From NCBI RefSeq assembly GCF_002234675.1, contig NC_019875.2, positions 26,657,818 to 26,721,817 on the forward strand: DNA of 64,000 bases. Direction: 5' to 3'. Source of the stretch: Oryzias latipes. Taxonomy: Eukaryota; Chordata; Actinopteri; Beloniformes; Adrianichthyidae. The position numbers and the translations under genes were made by a program. The notes below the pieces were generated by a model. That model was not told where the DNA came from. It did no database searches and saw only the letters and a program-made list of their open reading frames with translations. Below are positions 1 to 11,961 of the stretch, piece by piece. Positions within the stretch are counted from its first letter, which is position 1. Every line of letters starts with the position of its first letter.

Positions 1-1317
1 TGTTTTCTGTGGTCACTTTCAGTGTTGCAAGCAGGAAATTGTCTGTTGAGCCTAACTGCTAAAGGCTTCTTCTGATTAAAAAAAAAACTGTACAAGTGGC
101 TCCTACAATTTATTTTCATTCCAACTTTACATTTACATATACATTTAGTTAAATCAGCTTGAACTTGTTTTAAACTCAGAAAAAAAGGGGGGGCAGTCTC
201 CTTTTTGCTCTCTTTAATGTTGTTTGGTTCTTTCTTGAGGTTAAAAAGTCATTCCTGTGGAGTTTGTAATGCAAAATAAAATTACATTTTATTCTCAGGA
301 TATTTTCTCAGTTTAAGCTTTACAGCAGCTTACCAAGCCGTGTCCAGAGCCGCGCAGTAGCCTCTTCACTCAAACAGAAGTCAGGTTGGTTGATATTTAA
401 ACGGCTTCTGTTTGTTTTTCTTCTTGTCCCGTGTGTGCATGTGAGCCCAGTAAAAAGGATTGTGTCCTTTTGAAGAGGATAGCATCAGGAAAGTAAAGGG
501 GAAGGAAACTTTGCTTTGGTGTTTTATATATCAACGGAATGACTTCCCTCAAATAAAGACGTGTTCCATTCTGCTGCTCCGTCTGGAACAAGCTGCCGGC
601 TTCCTGTCCTGAAACTCTCGGTGCGCTCGAACAATGCTCTGAGCCGGAATGGAAGAGATGTCACGTCTTGAAAAACCCGGCGTGCTGCTTTTGTGTTGAC
701 CGCAGGTTCAGGGTGAATCATATGTTTACAGTATTTGTGACATTTCAATGAACCTGCACGACTGTGGCACTTAGATTAATATAAATGGTGGAACAATGGA
801 CAGCAGCTTTTGAAGTATCATCTGGAACAAAAGGCCAAGATGAAAGTTTTCAGTAGGACGCAGGGAAGTCTCTTTAATCTCACTGAAGTACTTGGCTGCA
901 CAATTTATTAACAAATGTCATATTCATTTGTATTTATCTAAATGTATTAACTTATGCCGACTGCCATGTCTGCAGAGTGGACAAAGGCTTCTCTTAGCCT
1001 CGTCCGCCGGGAGGCTGCCATGCAGAGTTTCTCACTCACACAGCCCCCTCATCAAATTACAGCCCTGCTCCCTCCTGTCATGTTGGCAAACAAAGGTCTT
1101 AAAACGCACTCCTAGTGTAATTGCCTCTAATCTCAGACATAATGTGCTCTTTCATGTCAGCTGGTCACAGAGAAAAGGGAGCTGTTGTTCTTTTGCTCTC
1201 TCCCACTTTCACTTTTGCAGGAGCTGTTGGGACACAAATTGTAAAACTTTACTTTACTTTGAAAAATGACGGCTTGATTAGCAACTTCTACGATTATATT
1301 CAAAGAAGGAATTGAAC
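1..1317. other. Intergenic, nothing recognised
   Basis: AT-rich unique-looking sequence. Short open frames occur on both strands, but none has recognisable protein similarity or a convincing acceptor/donor pair. No repeat family recurring elsewhere in the window was noticed. Confidence 0.5.
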
Positions 1318-1861
1318 ATTGTTTTTTGGTCTTGTAGCATTTTTTTTTCATTATGGAGGGCATACAGAGAAAAAAGATAATACTACAACAGAGTTTTTTG
1401 CATGTGTCTTGATTGAAATCACTATAAATCTGGAGCAGACGAAAAAATGCTGTTTGAAAAAGCTTCTTGTTATGAATAAACTACATTGTGCCGAACACAA
1501 GCTCATTGCTCCACTCCATTCTGATGCATTCACTTACAGACAAATAGATCCACGTACGTCTTTGTTTACCTCATCCAAGCTGGAATCTAGCTCAAAATCG
1601 TACGGCTGAATAGCTCTGACGTTTCTCATCATTTTTGATGCACAGCTAATGTTAGGTTGGTCTTGTAAGGGACTGTAAGCTAGCAAGAGAGCGAGTAAAC
1701 AAAGGGATGATGGGAAATTAATGTAGGCTCACAACACGGAGGCAAATTTCTAATGAACTACTGCAACTCTGCAGAAATTATGTCTAAGAAAATAATAATT
1801 GAAAGAGCACAGGGAACACTTTTAAAATAGATCAAAATATGATTGGACAAGGACCTTACAG
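1318..1861 (+). repeat. R1 dispersed repeat, copy a
   Basis: First of six copies of an unclassified repeat of about 0.5 kb. It has the same landmarks in the same order as the copies near 8.3, 16.1, 20.0, 36.9 and 46.3 kb. These are a stretch like CATTATGGAGG, a segment with AAAAGCTT, then ATTCTGATGCATTCACTTA, a GTTAGGTTGG...GCTGTAAGCTAGC block, GATGATGGGAAAT, and a tail near GACCACTGGGAAC. This copy looks nearly full length. The class is unknown; I could not define terminal inverted repeats or a target duplication. Confidence 0.65.
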
Positions 1862-4800
1862 CTAAAAAACGGTCATTTTAGTAAATAGAGTAAAATGTAA
1901 TGAAAACCTAGAGAAATGTCAATAGAAGTGTGGCGGTTCCTGTTGAGCTCCCCACCTTTGGCCTGGATTCTCTCTGTGGTAAGCATCAGGCAGTTTGCAG
2001 CTGGAAGTGTTTCTGCGGTTTGGCCAGGTGTCTCTCTGCACTGTCCGGGACAAGGCCCTCAGCGGGACTCTGGCTGAAGTCTGGGAGTAGGTTGGAGGCA
2101 CAGAACAATCTGGCTGCCCCTCTGTGTTCTAAAATGTCCCGCAGACCCACCTGACTGGCGGTCAGCTGTAATTGATACAATACTCTTGAGTGCTGGAGGA
2201 GGAAAAAGAGAGAAAATTAAGATGTGTGCGAGCATGCCGGGAGGAGACAAGAGAGCAATAGAGCGGTGGAGAAAATGTGAGAGGAAGAAAATAAGTAAAA
2301 GGGTGGAAATTTTGGTTAAAATCTTTTGCTGAGGAGAAATATTGGGCAAAAATATGGAGCACATACTTTAATATCGTTTCCAGGGGCTTTGGCAAGCAAA
2401 CCTATTTATATCGAGAGCAAAAAACCCACAGTGCCTGAAATCTGTGCTGCTCTCAGTGGACCATAAGAGCAGGGTAAGAGGAGATGCAGTGTTTCTAAAA
2501 CCATTCAGCTGGGCTTTTTTAAGGGATCCAGCTGTGCGCCCTGGAGGTCCCGAGCTTTAACTGGGGCACAATCAGCACGGCGAGGCTGGACCCAAGCCTC
2601 CAAACCTGGTTAGCCATGACCTGATGTTCCAAGAGCCTCTGTCAATTGATGGGCCCCAGGAGAGTCGTCACAAGGGCCAACGAACAATCACCCATTCATC
2701 CCTGCAGCCACAGCACGAGTTCAAACTCTCTGCAGTCTCACTAACTTTGCAAGCAAGCTTTATCGTTAAGGTAAATTTAAATATTCCACTGAAATGTTTT
2801 TTTTTTTTCCATAAAATATTCTTAAAGAAAGTTTGAGTTGTGAAAGCCTGCACTTTTCTTTTTCTTTATTAAAGTCTGACCTCATCATTTGACACTGCTG
2901 TTGTGTAACTCTTGTTATCTGGACAAAAACTAGACCGGTCCTTATGTGGACATAATGCATGTGTGCACGGTGTCCATCTGCCCAAAGCCATTTACCATGA
3001 CTGCACCAGCAGAGTTTTCTACAACCTCAGTGCCTCTTGCTCCCTAAAATGAGGGCCTTGGAGGTCAGCACAGCATCAGTTACATTTTTGAGCAACTTAC
3101 ACCACTTGGTTATTTATAGAGCTAAAGCAAATATACAATCGAGGCAGAGCGGTGGCTTGGGTAGGCGGCAGGTTAAGCCCGGGAACATCTGTCCTTTCAA
3201 AGGCATCTCCTCGTTGGTATGCTCAGAATTCACTCCAGGGGTGTTCAATGGTAGTCAGAGAGCTGGCATGCTAGTCAAAACAAAGCTGAAGAGGGGGGAG
3301 TCAATAACCTTATCCAAGCCCAGTCTTCCATGTCCCGAAGTACAATACATGTTGGCAGCAAAGTCACCTGACTCCAAAAAGTACTGGGTCAGTTTCATTG
3401 AGGAGACGACCTTCTGCTTTGAGGGAAGAAAATACAAAGTTCCAGAAAGTAAAAGCAGTGGTAAAAGTCTAAGGATAGCCCTGCAGCAAATTTATGATCA
3501 GTGTGTGAGTGAACTATGAAAATAAATGAGATTTAAACTGGAATATACATTTTCCTTCTGTTTACAGAATCATTTTTTATTTAAACGTTGAGATGACACT
3601 CAGCTGGGCCCAGAGATGCAGGAAATCTAAACTATTTTTTCCCCTATTTTGCTTTTTTATTGCAAAAAATGAGCAAACCTGAGAAGTCTTAAATGTTTTC
3701 TGTGTGTGTCATTTAAAGTCAAACTTTAGCTCTTCACAGCATGTCCGTACTGTTCTGCTAATTGTCCATGTCTTTAACTTCCTTTCACAAGCTAAACCTA
3801 CTAAAGAAAAGTGCAGTCAATGTATTGATTTACTTTCATTTGTGAAATATGACTTTACGAAAAAAAGAAAAAAGATTCTTTAAGTCTTGATAACTGTTAA
3901 TGCTTTTAAATTTGCATGTGTGACATACATTTGATTTTTTTCCACTTCTGCCTCATGTATACCTACATTAATACTGTGTCTGTATTTCTATTAATTCATA
4001 AAACAACCTGAAAGATGTATTCTGATCAAGGGTCTTTCTCATTTTAATTAGAGAGCTGGTGATTTAGCTTAAAAACAGCTAAAAACAATTGCGGCTGAAG
4101 TTTTCTTTTTTTTTCTTCTGCGTTCCTGGTGTGTTTTGCTTTCTTAGCCACGCGTTGCTGAAAAAGCAAGAGAACTTTGAGGATGAATAGCAGACTAAAT
4201 AAACTCACTGAAAGCAGCAGTATCACATACTTGAACTTGTTAAGGAATGATCCAAAGAAGAATGTTTTTAAAAAGGTAGCCACTTGCTTTTATATGTTTT
4301 ATGTTTTTTCTAATGAGTAAACTAATGAGAACATTAACAAAGTTCTTAGTCTGAGTGTATTTCAGTAGCAAACTGACTAAATTCTGTCAAAAAATTTGCT
4401 AAAGGTGATGTAAAAAAAGGTTTTGTATAGAAAAATCCATAATATGCCTGTTATTCACTGATTTGTTTTTATATTGTATTAAAGCAACAGGCTGCAAATT
4501 TATTTTGATATAATTGTATAAATGTGTGTAAGATATAAATACATTTTATTTAAAAACCCACAACTCATTTTATTTATTATCCTGTTAGATTTACACAAAT
4601 ACTTTGCTTTAAAGTAAAAATATGTGGATTTTAAACTGGTATTTGAAGACAGATTACATTTAAACTAGGAATTAGCTAAAATTATAAACCTAGAATAAAT
4701 AAATTATAACATACCCAAATGCTTCTGGCTTCTGTAAATTTAAATTTTTGCTTCCACTTGTAGTAAAACAAAATCAGCTTTTGCTGTAATTTGAGCAAAC

Positions 4801-7800
4801 TAACTGAATAAAATCAAAACATAAGGTTTAATTTTTTTATTTTTACCATCTCCCTGCATGGAAAAAATATTTTGACACACAAAGTTTATTAAAAAATATT
4901 AACAAAGGAAACATACACACATTTCATGGAATCTTTCTTTTCCAAAAAGCTTAATAAAGTCATAAACCAAGACTGACTCTGAAAATATGTCTCCAAATCA
5001 CAGAAAAATCTGAGCGCCATAGATCACCGCATCATGAAAGGAAAAGAGCTAAGAGATCTGTAAGATGAGAAATGGTCCTATAATTTCTTTTTAAGACTAG
5101 AGGAAGCTGTAAGCTCCAACCCGATCATTTAGTTGGCATAAAATAAACACCAATCCCTGAAGTGTCAGATCTGGCCTCCTATAGTCCCACTGTAAATAAC
5201 GACGCTCATGGCCATGAGCACAGAGATTCAAGGTCAGAGTAAGGGCAGTCTTTTTACCCGAAGCTCTTCTATTCTGAGGGTTAATTATTAAGGAGCAACA
5301 GATTCTTTAGTTTATGTCCCTACTTATTAAATTTAAACAACCATCTCAAAGCATGGGATAGTAAAAATTAAATAATGCACAATTTAAAGCGTGATGTCAG
5401 ATTAAGAAACTGCATTTTACGACTTGTCGAGTAACTCCACATTGAGTAGGGTATGAATGTTTCCTGCCACTCTCATTAATCATAACGCAAAAAATGGTTG
5501 ACCTCTGAATGATAACTGTTGTTTCTGATGGAAAACAGCAGCTTTAATTGTTGGGGGGAGTAGATGTGCCGCACACAGAGACGTCTGCAGGATTTCCATT
5601 GAAGTGAAATATGATATCTGACACATGTCATGGAATTTCTATTCTTCATCCGCCTCGGATCGCCTTTGATGCTGCGCCAAAACTGACAATGTAATAAGCC
5701 CCAAAGCATCCAGGCACTGTTGATGAATCTCAGTCAGTGATTTTACAAGCAAGAGCAAATATTGTTTAACACCCAATTTGATCAGATTCCTCATGAATGT
5801 TTGTTTTGCAACAATATTCATGCTTTCTTACTAATGTTATCCTATTATATTTAAAATTATACATTTACTTTTTCCCCTCTGTGTTCTTTTTAAGCAGAAA
5901 CTGGTCTTATTAATCCCTTTTTTTTTTCCCCAATACACAATTATCCCCTAATAAATATAAACAGAGGCTTCCTGAGTTTCGTTTCCCTCAAACTGTAGCT
6001 CAGATATTAAAGATCCACTTTGTAACCTGGAGGTCAACATCAATATTGTAAGTGTAGGATAAGTTCAACTGAATGCTGTTATTGTAAAGCATATTAAAGT
6101 CTACTCATTAAATGAGGTTCTTTTTGTCTACTTTTTCTGCCTCACCATAAATTAGTGATCTCCAATTGAAAGTGCTTCAGAAACGTGCAGGAAAAAAAAA
6201 ACATCTTCTGCCGCTTGACCCCTCGCTCATGGCATTGACCGTGCAACACACCAAATATTTAGAGCAATAGCTGGTTACTGTGCTATTACTGTCACTACAG
6301 GCTGTCAGGCTCTGCCCTGCAGCTAATTAAAATGGTTGTGTGCCGGTTGTCTGTATGCCTTCATCCTGAGAGCAGACTGGAACAGTCTGGCGTAAGGGGC
6401 ATGACAGGTATGCCATGCGCCTTTAAATCACAGACATAATTTAAATGATTTATCTTTTATAAGAAGTTCTACCCTGCCTAAATGATTTCATAGAAAAGTT
6501 AATATCTTAAAGTTTTATTACAAAGAAAATAAAAACTACTTACAATAATATGCAGAGCTGCACTCTTGTGATGCATTACTTTGTTGTCAAGGGTCATGTC
6601 TGCCTAGTTCAAGTGATGTTTCACCGTCTGGACATCCTGAAAAAAGACACTAAAAGATGGAACTGACACGGAATAACAGACATGTACATTGTGCAGCGGT
6701 GGAGCTGGGGTGTTGTGGCTCTCTGCTGCCACCTGTCTGCACACCAGGAGGGGCTGCTGGGATGTGCAGAATCTGCTGAGTAATACCGAGTTTCCAAGTG
6801 CTGATTTTGCTGTTCGGTCTCTGAATTTATGTTTATGTTTTAAGCAACTGTCACTTGAAAAAAAAAGCAGTATTTCACATAAACGGCTGCTGTTTATTTC
6901 ATATTTTTACACTTTCAAGCATTTAAACAATTAACTCGATGATTGATTCTGACTCATTTGCTCCCACTCACTAAAAACAAGCCTGGATTATAATAATTAA
7001 TCTTTAAGGGGACTACAGTCTAAATGACATGGCTTGCAAGACTCGGATAACAGAGAGGCAGCAAATGTACGGCAATGAAACGTCTCTCTCCAACCAGAAC
7101 TGTTGAAAACTACATGTGCTGAGTGAGAGTTTGCCCTGCATGACTTGATAGCCCAACAGGAAACAAATGCAAGTCAAATATAAATAGTAATCAGGCCCTA
7201 AGTAAAACCATTCAGCAGCTCAATTTCAAAATACACAACAATCAATTAGAGAATAGATTTCCTTTCAAATGCACTGTCCAAATCAACGTGTCGCAGGAAA
7301 CAAGTTAAAAGGAAAATACAGTTTGTTATTCGTCAAGCTGATGGCGATTTGCAGTATCAACTTCAGATTTTTATTCGTTTTAATTGTGTTTATGTTGTAG
7401 TGATTTGAATCGAGTGATTGATCATCTAGCCATTATAATGTAGGACAATTTCAATGAAGTATTTATTTACTCAACTGTCAGCTGAGCTAACTTTCTGAAG
7501 CTCTGCAGCTTCATCTGCACAATCATAATCAATTGCTGATCGTCTTTGATTTATTACAGTTGTTTTGAGCTCAAAACATTGTCTGATTTTCTAACAGGAA
7601 TTTTGTTTTTGTTTTGTTTTTTTAACTGTGCATATACGCTTCAGTTAAACTCACACAGCTTCCCAGGCTGCAAGAAGAGCTGCCTCACCTGCATCCAGCT
7701 TCAAACCAAAAACAGATTGCAACATTCCCCTAGAGGAAAATCGCGCATTAAAAAAAAGTCCCCATCACACGAAAGAGCAATTGGCACATTTTCAAGTAGA

Positions 7801-8329
7801 AGCTAACAGTTTCTCTTTTGCGCAATTCATATACACCATGCCAGACACAGTAGTAGCTAAGAATGTTGTCTGAGCATGTGACAACATTTCCCAGACTACT
7901 AAACACTGAAAACAGACCAAAGAGGCAACATATTGCACTGATTTAGTCATTTGACAAATAGCTTTGGAATGAACCCCCTTGTCCAGTCTTCTGTAAGTGG
8001 TTGCCATATAAGTAGAGGATAAACCAAAACATGGTTTCTTATCTTAGAAACAGGAAATGAGGCAATCGCAAGAGACAAACTTATCACATGTAAGGTGATA
8101 GTTAAAACTGCAGGGACAAATTCTTTAAAAATTATGATTTTACCCCTGCATCTGCTACATTTCAGGGGCTCACATGTTCAAATTAGGATTGGATGAGAAT
8201 CCTGATGTGATGTGTCACATATTTATTTCCCCTTTTATCTGATAGGTCTGTTCCACAAAGCAGCAATATTGCAAAGGCCGTTTTTTTTTTAATTTGGACA
8301 ACCAGTCAGTTAAAGACCTACCACGATGA
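1862..8329. other. Intergenic, no gene recognised
   Basis: About 6.5 kb of mostly AT-rich DNA. An open frame on the plus strand at 3037-3519 could encode 160 residues but matches nothing I know, and that length is within reach of chance. A GC-richer stretch at about 6285-6430, containing CAGCTAATTAAAATGG, has the look of a conserved non-coding element. No RNA gene or mobile element was recognised. Confidence 0.45.
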
Positions 8330-9117
8330 AACTCGTGTATTTGGCGTTTTAACATTTTTGTAATGATGTAGGACGGAGAAGAAAATCTCAAAATATGTTT
8401 TCTGAGCATTTCTTTATTTAAATCATTGTGAATCAGGAGCAGACAGAAATGCTGTTGGAAAAAGCTTGTAGCAGTGGCTCAAATGGTTGAGCAGGTTGGC
8501 CAAAAATCAAAGGGTCCCCACTCCCCCCAGCCAACTGCCATTGTGTCCTTGGGAAAGACATTTCATCCTCCTTGCCTCCAGTGTGGCTCCACTGGTGTGC
8601 CTTAAAGGTCAGAGGGGCTGTAGGCGCATATTGCCAGTCTGCCCCAGGGCAGCTTAGGCCACATCAGTAGCTTACCATCACCAAGTATGAATGAGGAGTG
8701 AATGGATAATGGGCACACATTGTGAGTTCTTTGAGTGTCTGGAAAAGCGCAGAAAAATCCAATCCATTATCATTCCACAAGATTCCTGCCCCGCTCCATT
8801 CTGATGCATCCACTTGTAGGCGAGTAGATCTATGTACATTTTCGTTTCCCTCATCTGAGCTGGCATTGGTCTCTGAACTGTGCGTTGAGAGGCTGTAAGC
8901 TAGCAGGAGACAAATAGATGACGGGAAGTATGGGAGGGCTTACTCTGTGCTAAGGGTCCTTCCCACAATTCAGAAGCAAATTTCGAATGAACTAACGTGA
9001 CTGCAGAAACTGTCCTGAAAACAACCGTTTTTTTGGCTAAAAACTGAACAATCATGAGTAAAAGACCACTGGGAACGCTTCAAAATTAGATTAAAAGATG
9101 ATCTGACTGGGACTTTA
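8330..9117 (+). repeat. R1 dispersed repeat, copy b (interrupted)
   Basis: This copy carries the R1 landmarks: a frame-disrupted 5' part at 8335-8470, then ATTCTGATGCAT near 8797, GGCTGTAAGCTAGCAGG near 8891, and the tail AAAGACCACTGGGAACG near 9061, ending in GGGACTTTAA. The two halves are separated by a SINE at about 8470-8776, so the SINE inserted later. The 3' end of this copy and copy c (both ending in GACTTTAA) give the best boundary for the family. Confidence 0.65.
8470..8776 (+). mobile_element. tRNA-derived SINE (V-SINE-like), nested in R1
   Basis: The head has a box-A-like segment (GTGGCTCAAATGGTTGAGC). It is followed by a degraded box-B region, the SINE core with TGTCCTTGGGAAAGACATTTCATCC, and a LINE-type tail containing AAAAGCGC and AATCCAATCCATTA. 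The order and tail match the better-preserved SINE at 55.7 kb. It lies between the two halves of R1 copy b. Confidence 0.65.
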
Positions 9118-10236
9118 AATCACAAGAACCTACTTTACTTATTTTTTGTGTGACCATTAATTATTGTTTTGCTTTTGTGCCTTTTGACCGTTGTGCTGAG
9201 GTTAATCTGCATCAGATTGTCCTGTCAAGAAGGGTAGAGCAAACAGGATGAAAGACAAACATTAAGGAGATTTGGTGGCATAATTTTAGTTACATTTTTA
9301 TATGTTAAACAATCTGCAAGGTTCTTTTTTGTGCAAATAGGATCATCATAACTTGGGGAAATTGAACCATGGATCTGGTATGACTTTATTAGCATTTGGT
9401 GGAAGGGTTGAACTCTAAAACATATTAGTTTGGCAAGTCATTGCTTTGGAAACTCATGATTGGATGATCATCCCAAGATCTCTGATAAAACATCTCACTG
9501 TGCTCTAGGGTCATTCAGGTGGAGTTTTTGTCTGACGCCACAAGGCTTTTTTTATAACTCTGTGACCCAAAAGCCCCAGACAGTGTGCCGACTTGTTTAT
9601 TGGAGCACCTTGCTTTCATAGAGGCTTTTCCTGTTCATCACTGTGTGCATTGTGCTAACAAAGATGACTTCTATCGGCAGGGACGAAGGGTCTTAGGTGG
9701 GAAAGGGCAAAGTCAAGTAAATAACAGAGGGAGTTAACATGAGATAAGGTGTCAGACGAAGAGATAGCAGGAGCAAAATAAGTTTTGAGAAAAAAGGTCG
9801 ACCACCACCAGGCCCGTTCATCACACACACAGGTCAAGCGGGTGTGAGACATGAGCTGGCAGAGAATAAAGAACAGGGGCTGGTGGGAATATGAGTGGGG
9901 CCATAGGAAGTGCTGTGTGGAGAAGATAACAGTGTGCGAATGTGTTTGTGTGAGTGTGATGGAGAAGAGAGCAGGCGGTAGATTTGAGGGATAGAGAGAG
10001 TAACACTGTCCTAAGCCCTGCCCTGCTTTCCTCTATTCACTACCCACATCCTGTCTGTGCATGTTCCTCAATGCTTTTTAATGAGCCACCGGTGAATCCC
10101 CCTCCGTCCTGCTTTCACACATGTCGGGCAGGAACGAGTGAAAGGAAGAGGTGGAGAAGCAGCACATCAGCAGAGCAAGCTCTGGAGGTGGTCGCTCGTT
10201 TTTTTTCGCTGTTGGTTGGCATGGAAACAGACCATC
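9118..10236. other. Intergenic, nothing recognised
   Basis: Unique-looking sequence with moderate GC in its second half, including GT-rich patches near 9930-9960. No exon with paired splice signals, RNA gene or known repeat was recognised. Confidence 0.45.
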
Positions 10237-10239
10237 AAT

Positions 10240-11298
10240 AGCTGCAGTTACATGGACAAAAGTAATTGCAATAAACCCCTGATCAGAATAGAAATGTCAT
10301 GTTAACACACCATTCGGAATACTCTGACCCAATCAGACCCATTCGGATAAAAATTTCCTTCCGATCGAGACAGGTGGGTTATGCAGATTGTTGATCCGAT
10401 CGTGGTGCACGTTGACAATTTATTCCGATTGTGAGTCACTACTGATCTGGTTTTTACGTCATGCACAGACGGTGTTGCGCTCCAGAGAAGGCTTTGGGGG
10501 GCAAACAGTCCGGCTGCTCTGCTTTAGCAAGCTGCTGGACTCAGGAGACCCGTGTCTCCCGGGAGAACTGTGTCTTTGAACAAAGGAGGGGCTTTGGGAC
10601 AGCATGTGAACTGGCGGAGGCGGCTGTTGGGTGCAGAAATGCCACTCCACATAGTCCGTAGAAAACCGTGTTTCCAATCATGTCCAGAAAAAATAAAGGC
10701 TGATATGATTCCCACATATTAACATGCAGCCAAGGTGCGAATTGCGGCATAGACCGAATGAATTTTAAGTTCATTCAAAGCTAAATGTTGTTGGCACTCA
10801 ACCCAATCCTAACCCTTCTTCCGGGTCAGTGCGGCCAAGAATAAAGCACTAACCTCCCTTATTTAGAGAATTATGAGCGAACAGGCCATTCATCTTCTTC
10901 CGTTTATCCGTTTCGGGGTCAGGGGAGTGGCCGGAGCCTATCCCTTATGGGAGAAGGCAAGGGGACACCCTGGACAGGTCGCCAGTCTGTCACAGGGTCA
11001 CACATATCACACACCCATGCACACTCACATTCACACCTATGGACAATTTAGAGTGACCAATTAATCTATGAAGCATGTTTTTGGACGGTGGGAGGAAGCC
11101 GGAGTCCCCGGAAAGAACCCACACATGCACGGGTGCATGTTTAGAGAGTTCTGCGCATATCACAATGATGTATTTTGATCGAAAGTGTCGCGTAAATGTT
11201 TGATATAATCGGATAAAATTTTCCTGGGCTCCTGTGCACAGTTCAGTACTAATCCGATCTTTGATCCGATCAGACATTTTGCACATGGAACCACAGCT
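10240..11298. mobile_element. Non-autonomous DNA transposon with TIRs (MITE-like)
   Basis: The left end AGCTGCAGTTACATGG and the right end CCATGTGC/ACCACAGCT form imperfect terminal inverted repeats of about 25 bp. A 3-bp direct repeat AAT lies immediately outside both ends (10237-10239 and 11299-11301). Subterminal regions carry repeated TCCGATC/ATCCGAT motifs near 10358, 10395, 10424 and 11253-11272. No transposase frame is present. A 3-bp target duplication fits PIF/Harbinger-type elements, but the class is an inference. Confidence 0.55.
10880..11135 (-). repeat. Teleost high-copy repeat fragment, nested
   Basis: It contains segments I recognise from a very common teleost interspersed repeat: CACCCTGGACAGGTCGCCAG, CAATTTAGAGTGACCAATTA, TGTTTTTGGACGGTGGGAGG and AACCCACACATGCACG. 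It lies inside the TIR element at 10240-11298, so it is a secondary insertion or a captured piece. The strand assignment is tentative. Confidence 0.5.
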
Positions 11299-11483
11299 AA
11301 TCAAAGCTTAAGACCTGCCTGATTGAAGCAGGAAATCCGTGCTTGTTTGCAAGGATATGCACAAAATTTTAGAGAGGCAAGGCCAAGAAAGGGCAAGAAA
11401 AACACCCTTTTCTTTTGTCCTTTAAACAATATGGAAATTAGGTACAATTTTGAAATAAACTACTGATAGATAACTGTCTGTCT

Positions 11484-11828
11484 TTGTTTGAGAGACTGGT
11501 GGAGTCCGACTGGAGCCGCAAAGACGTAAGCGACAGTTTAGAACCCTTGTATTACAAAAAAATGGGTACAATAGAAAGGAGCCAGTTGAGGTGGCTCTGG
11601 CATCTGGTCCGGATGCCTCCTGGACGCCTCCCTGGAGAGGTGTTCCGGGCATGTCCCACTGGGCGGAGGCCCCCGGGAGGACCCAGGACACGCTGGAGAG
11701 ATTACATCTCTCGGCTGGCCTAGGAACGCCTTGGGGTGCCCCCAGAGGAGCTGGAGGAAGTGGCTGGGGCGAGGGAAGTCTGGGCATCTCTGCTCAGTCT
11801 GCTGCCCCCGCGACCCGGTTCCGGATAA
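11484..11828 (+). pseudogene. RTE/Rex3-like LINE ORF C-terminus, broken
   Basis: The frame reads FERLVESDWSRKDVSDS..., then [20 protein letters not shown], then [13 protein letters not shown], a C-terminal segment shared by many teleost RTE-clade LINE polyproteins. A TAG at 11721-11723 stops the frame where related copies have a tryptophan codon (from memory of the family). The same frame then continues with [13 protein letters not shown] and closes at TAA 11826-11828. The 5' end is truncated near 11480, so only the last portion is present and it cannot encode an active enzyme. Confidence 0.75.
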
Positions 11829-11837
11829 GCAGACGAA

Positions 11838-11961
11838 GATGGATGGATGGATGGATGGATGGATGGATGGATGGATGATTGGATGGATGGATGGATGGAT
11901 GGATGGATGGATGGATGGATGGATGGATGGATGGATGGATGGGTGGATGGATGGATGGATG
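11838..11961 (+). repeat. (GGAT)n tail of the RTE/Rex3-like LINE
   Basis: A near-perfect GGAT tetranucleotide run with a few interruptions (GATGATTGG near 11876, GGGTGG near 11941). It begins ten bases after the LINE stop codon, following GGATAAGCAGACGAAGATGG. Rex3/RTE elements characteristically end in GATG-type tandem repeats, so this is the retrotransposon 3' end and not an independent microsatellite. Confidence 0.8.

Noticed and set aside
3037..3519. 160-codon plus-strand open frame (ends LRIALQQIYDQCVSEL)
   Set aside because: No motif, family or splice context recognised; one frame of this length is expected by chance in 64 kb.
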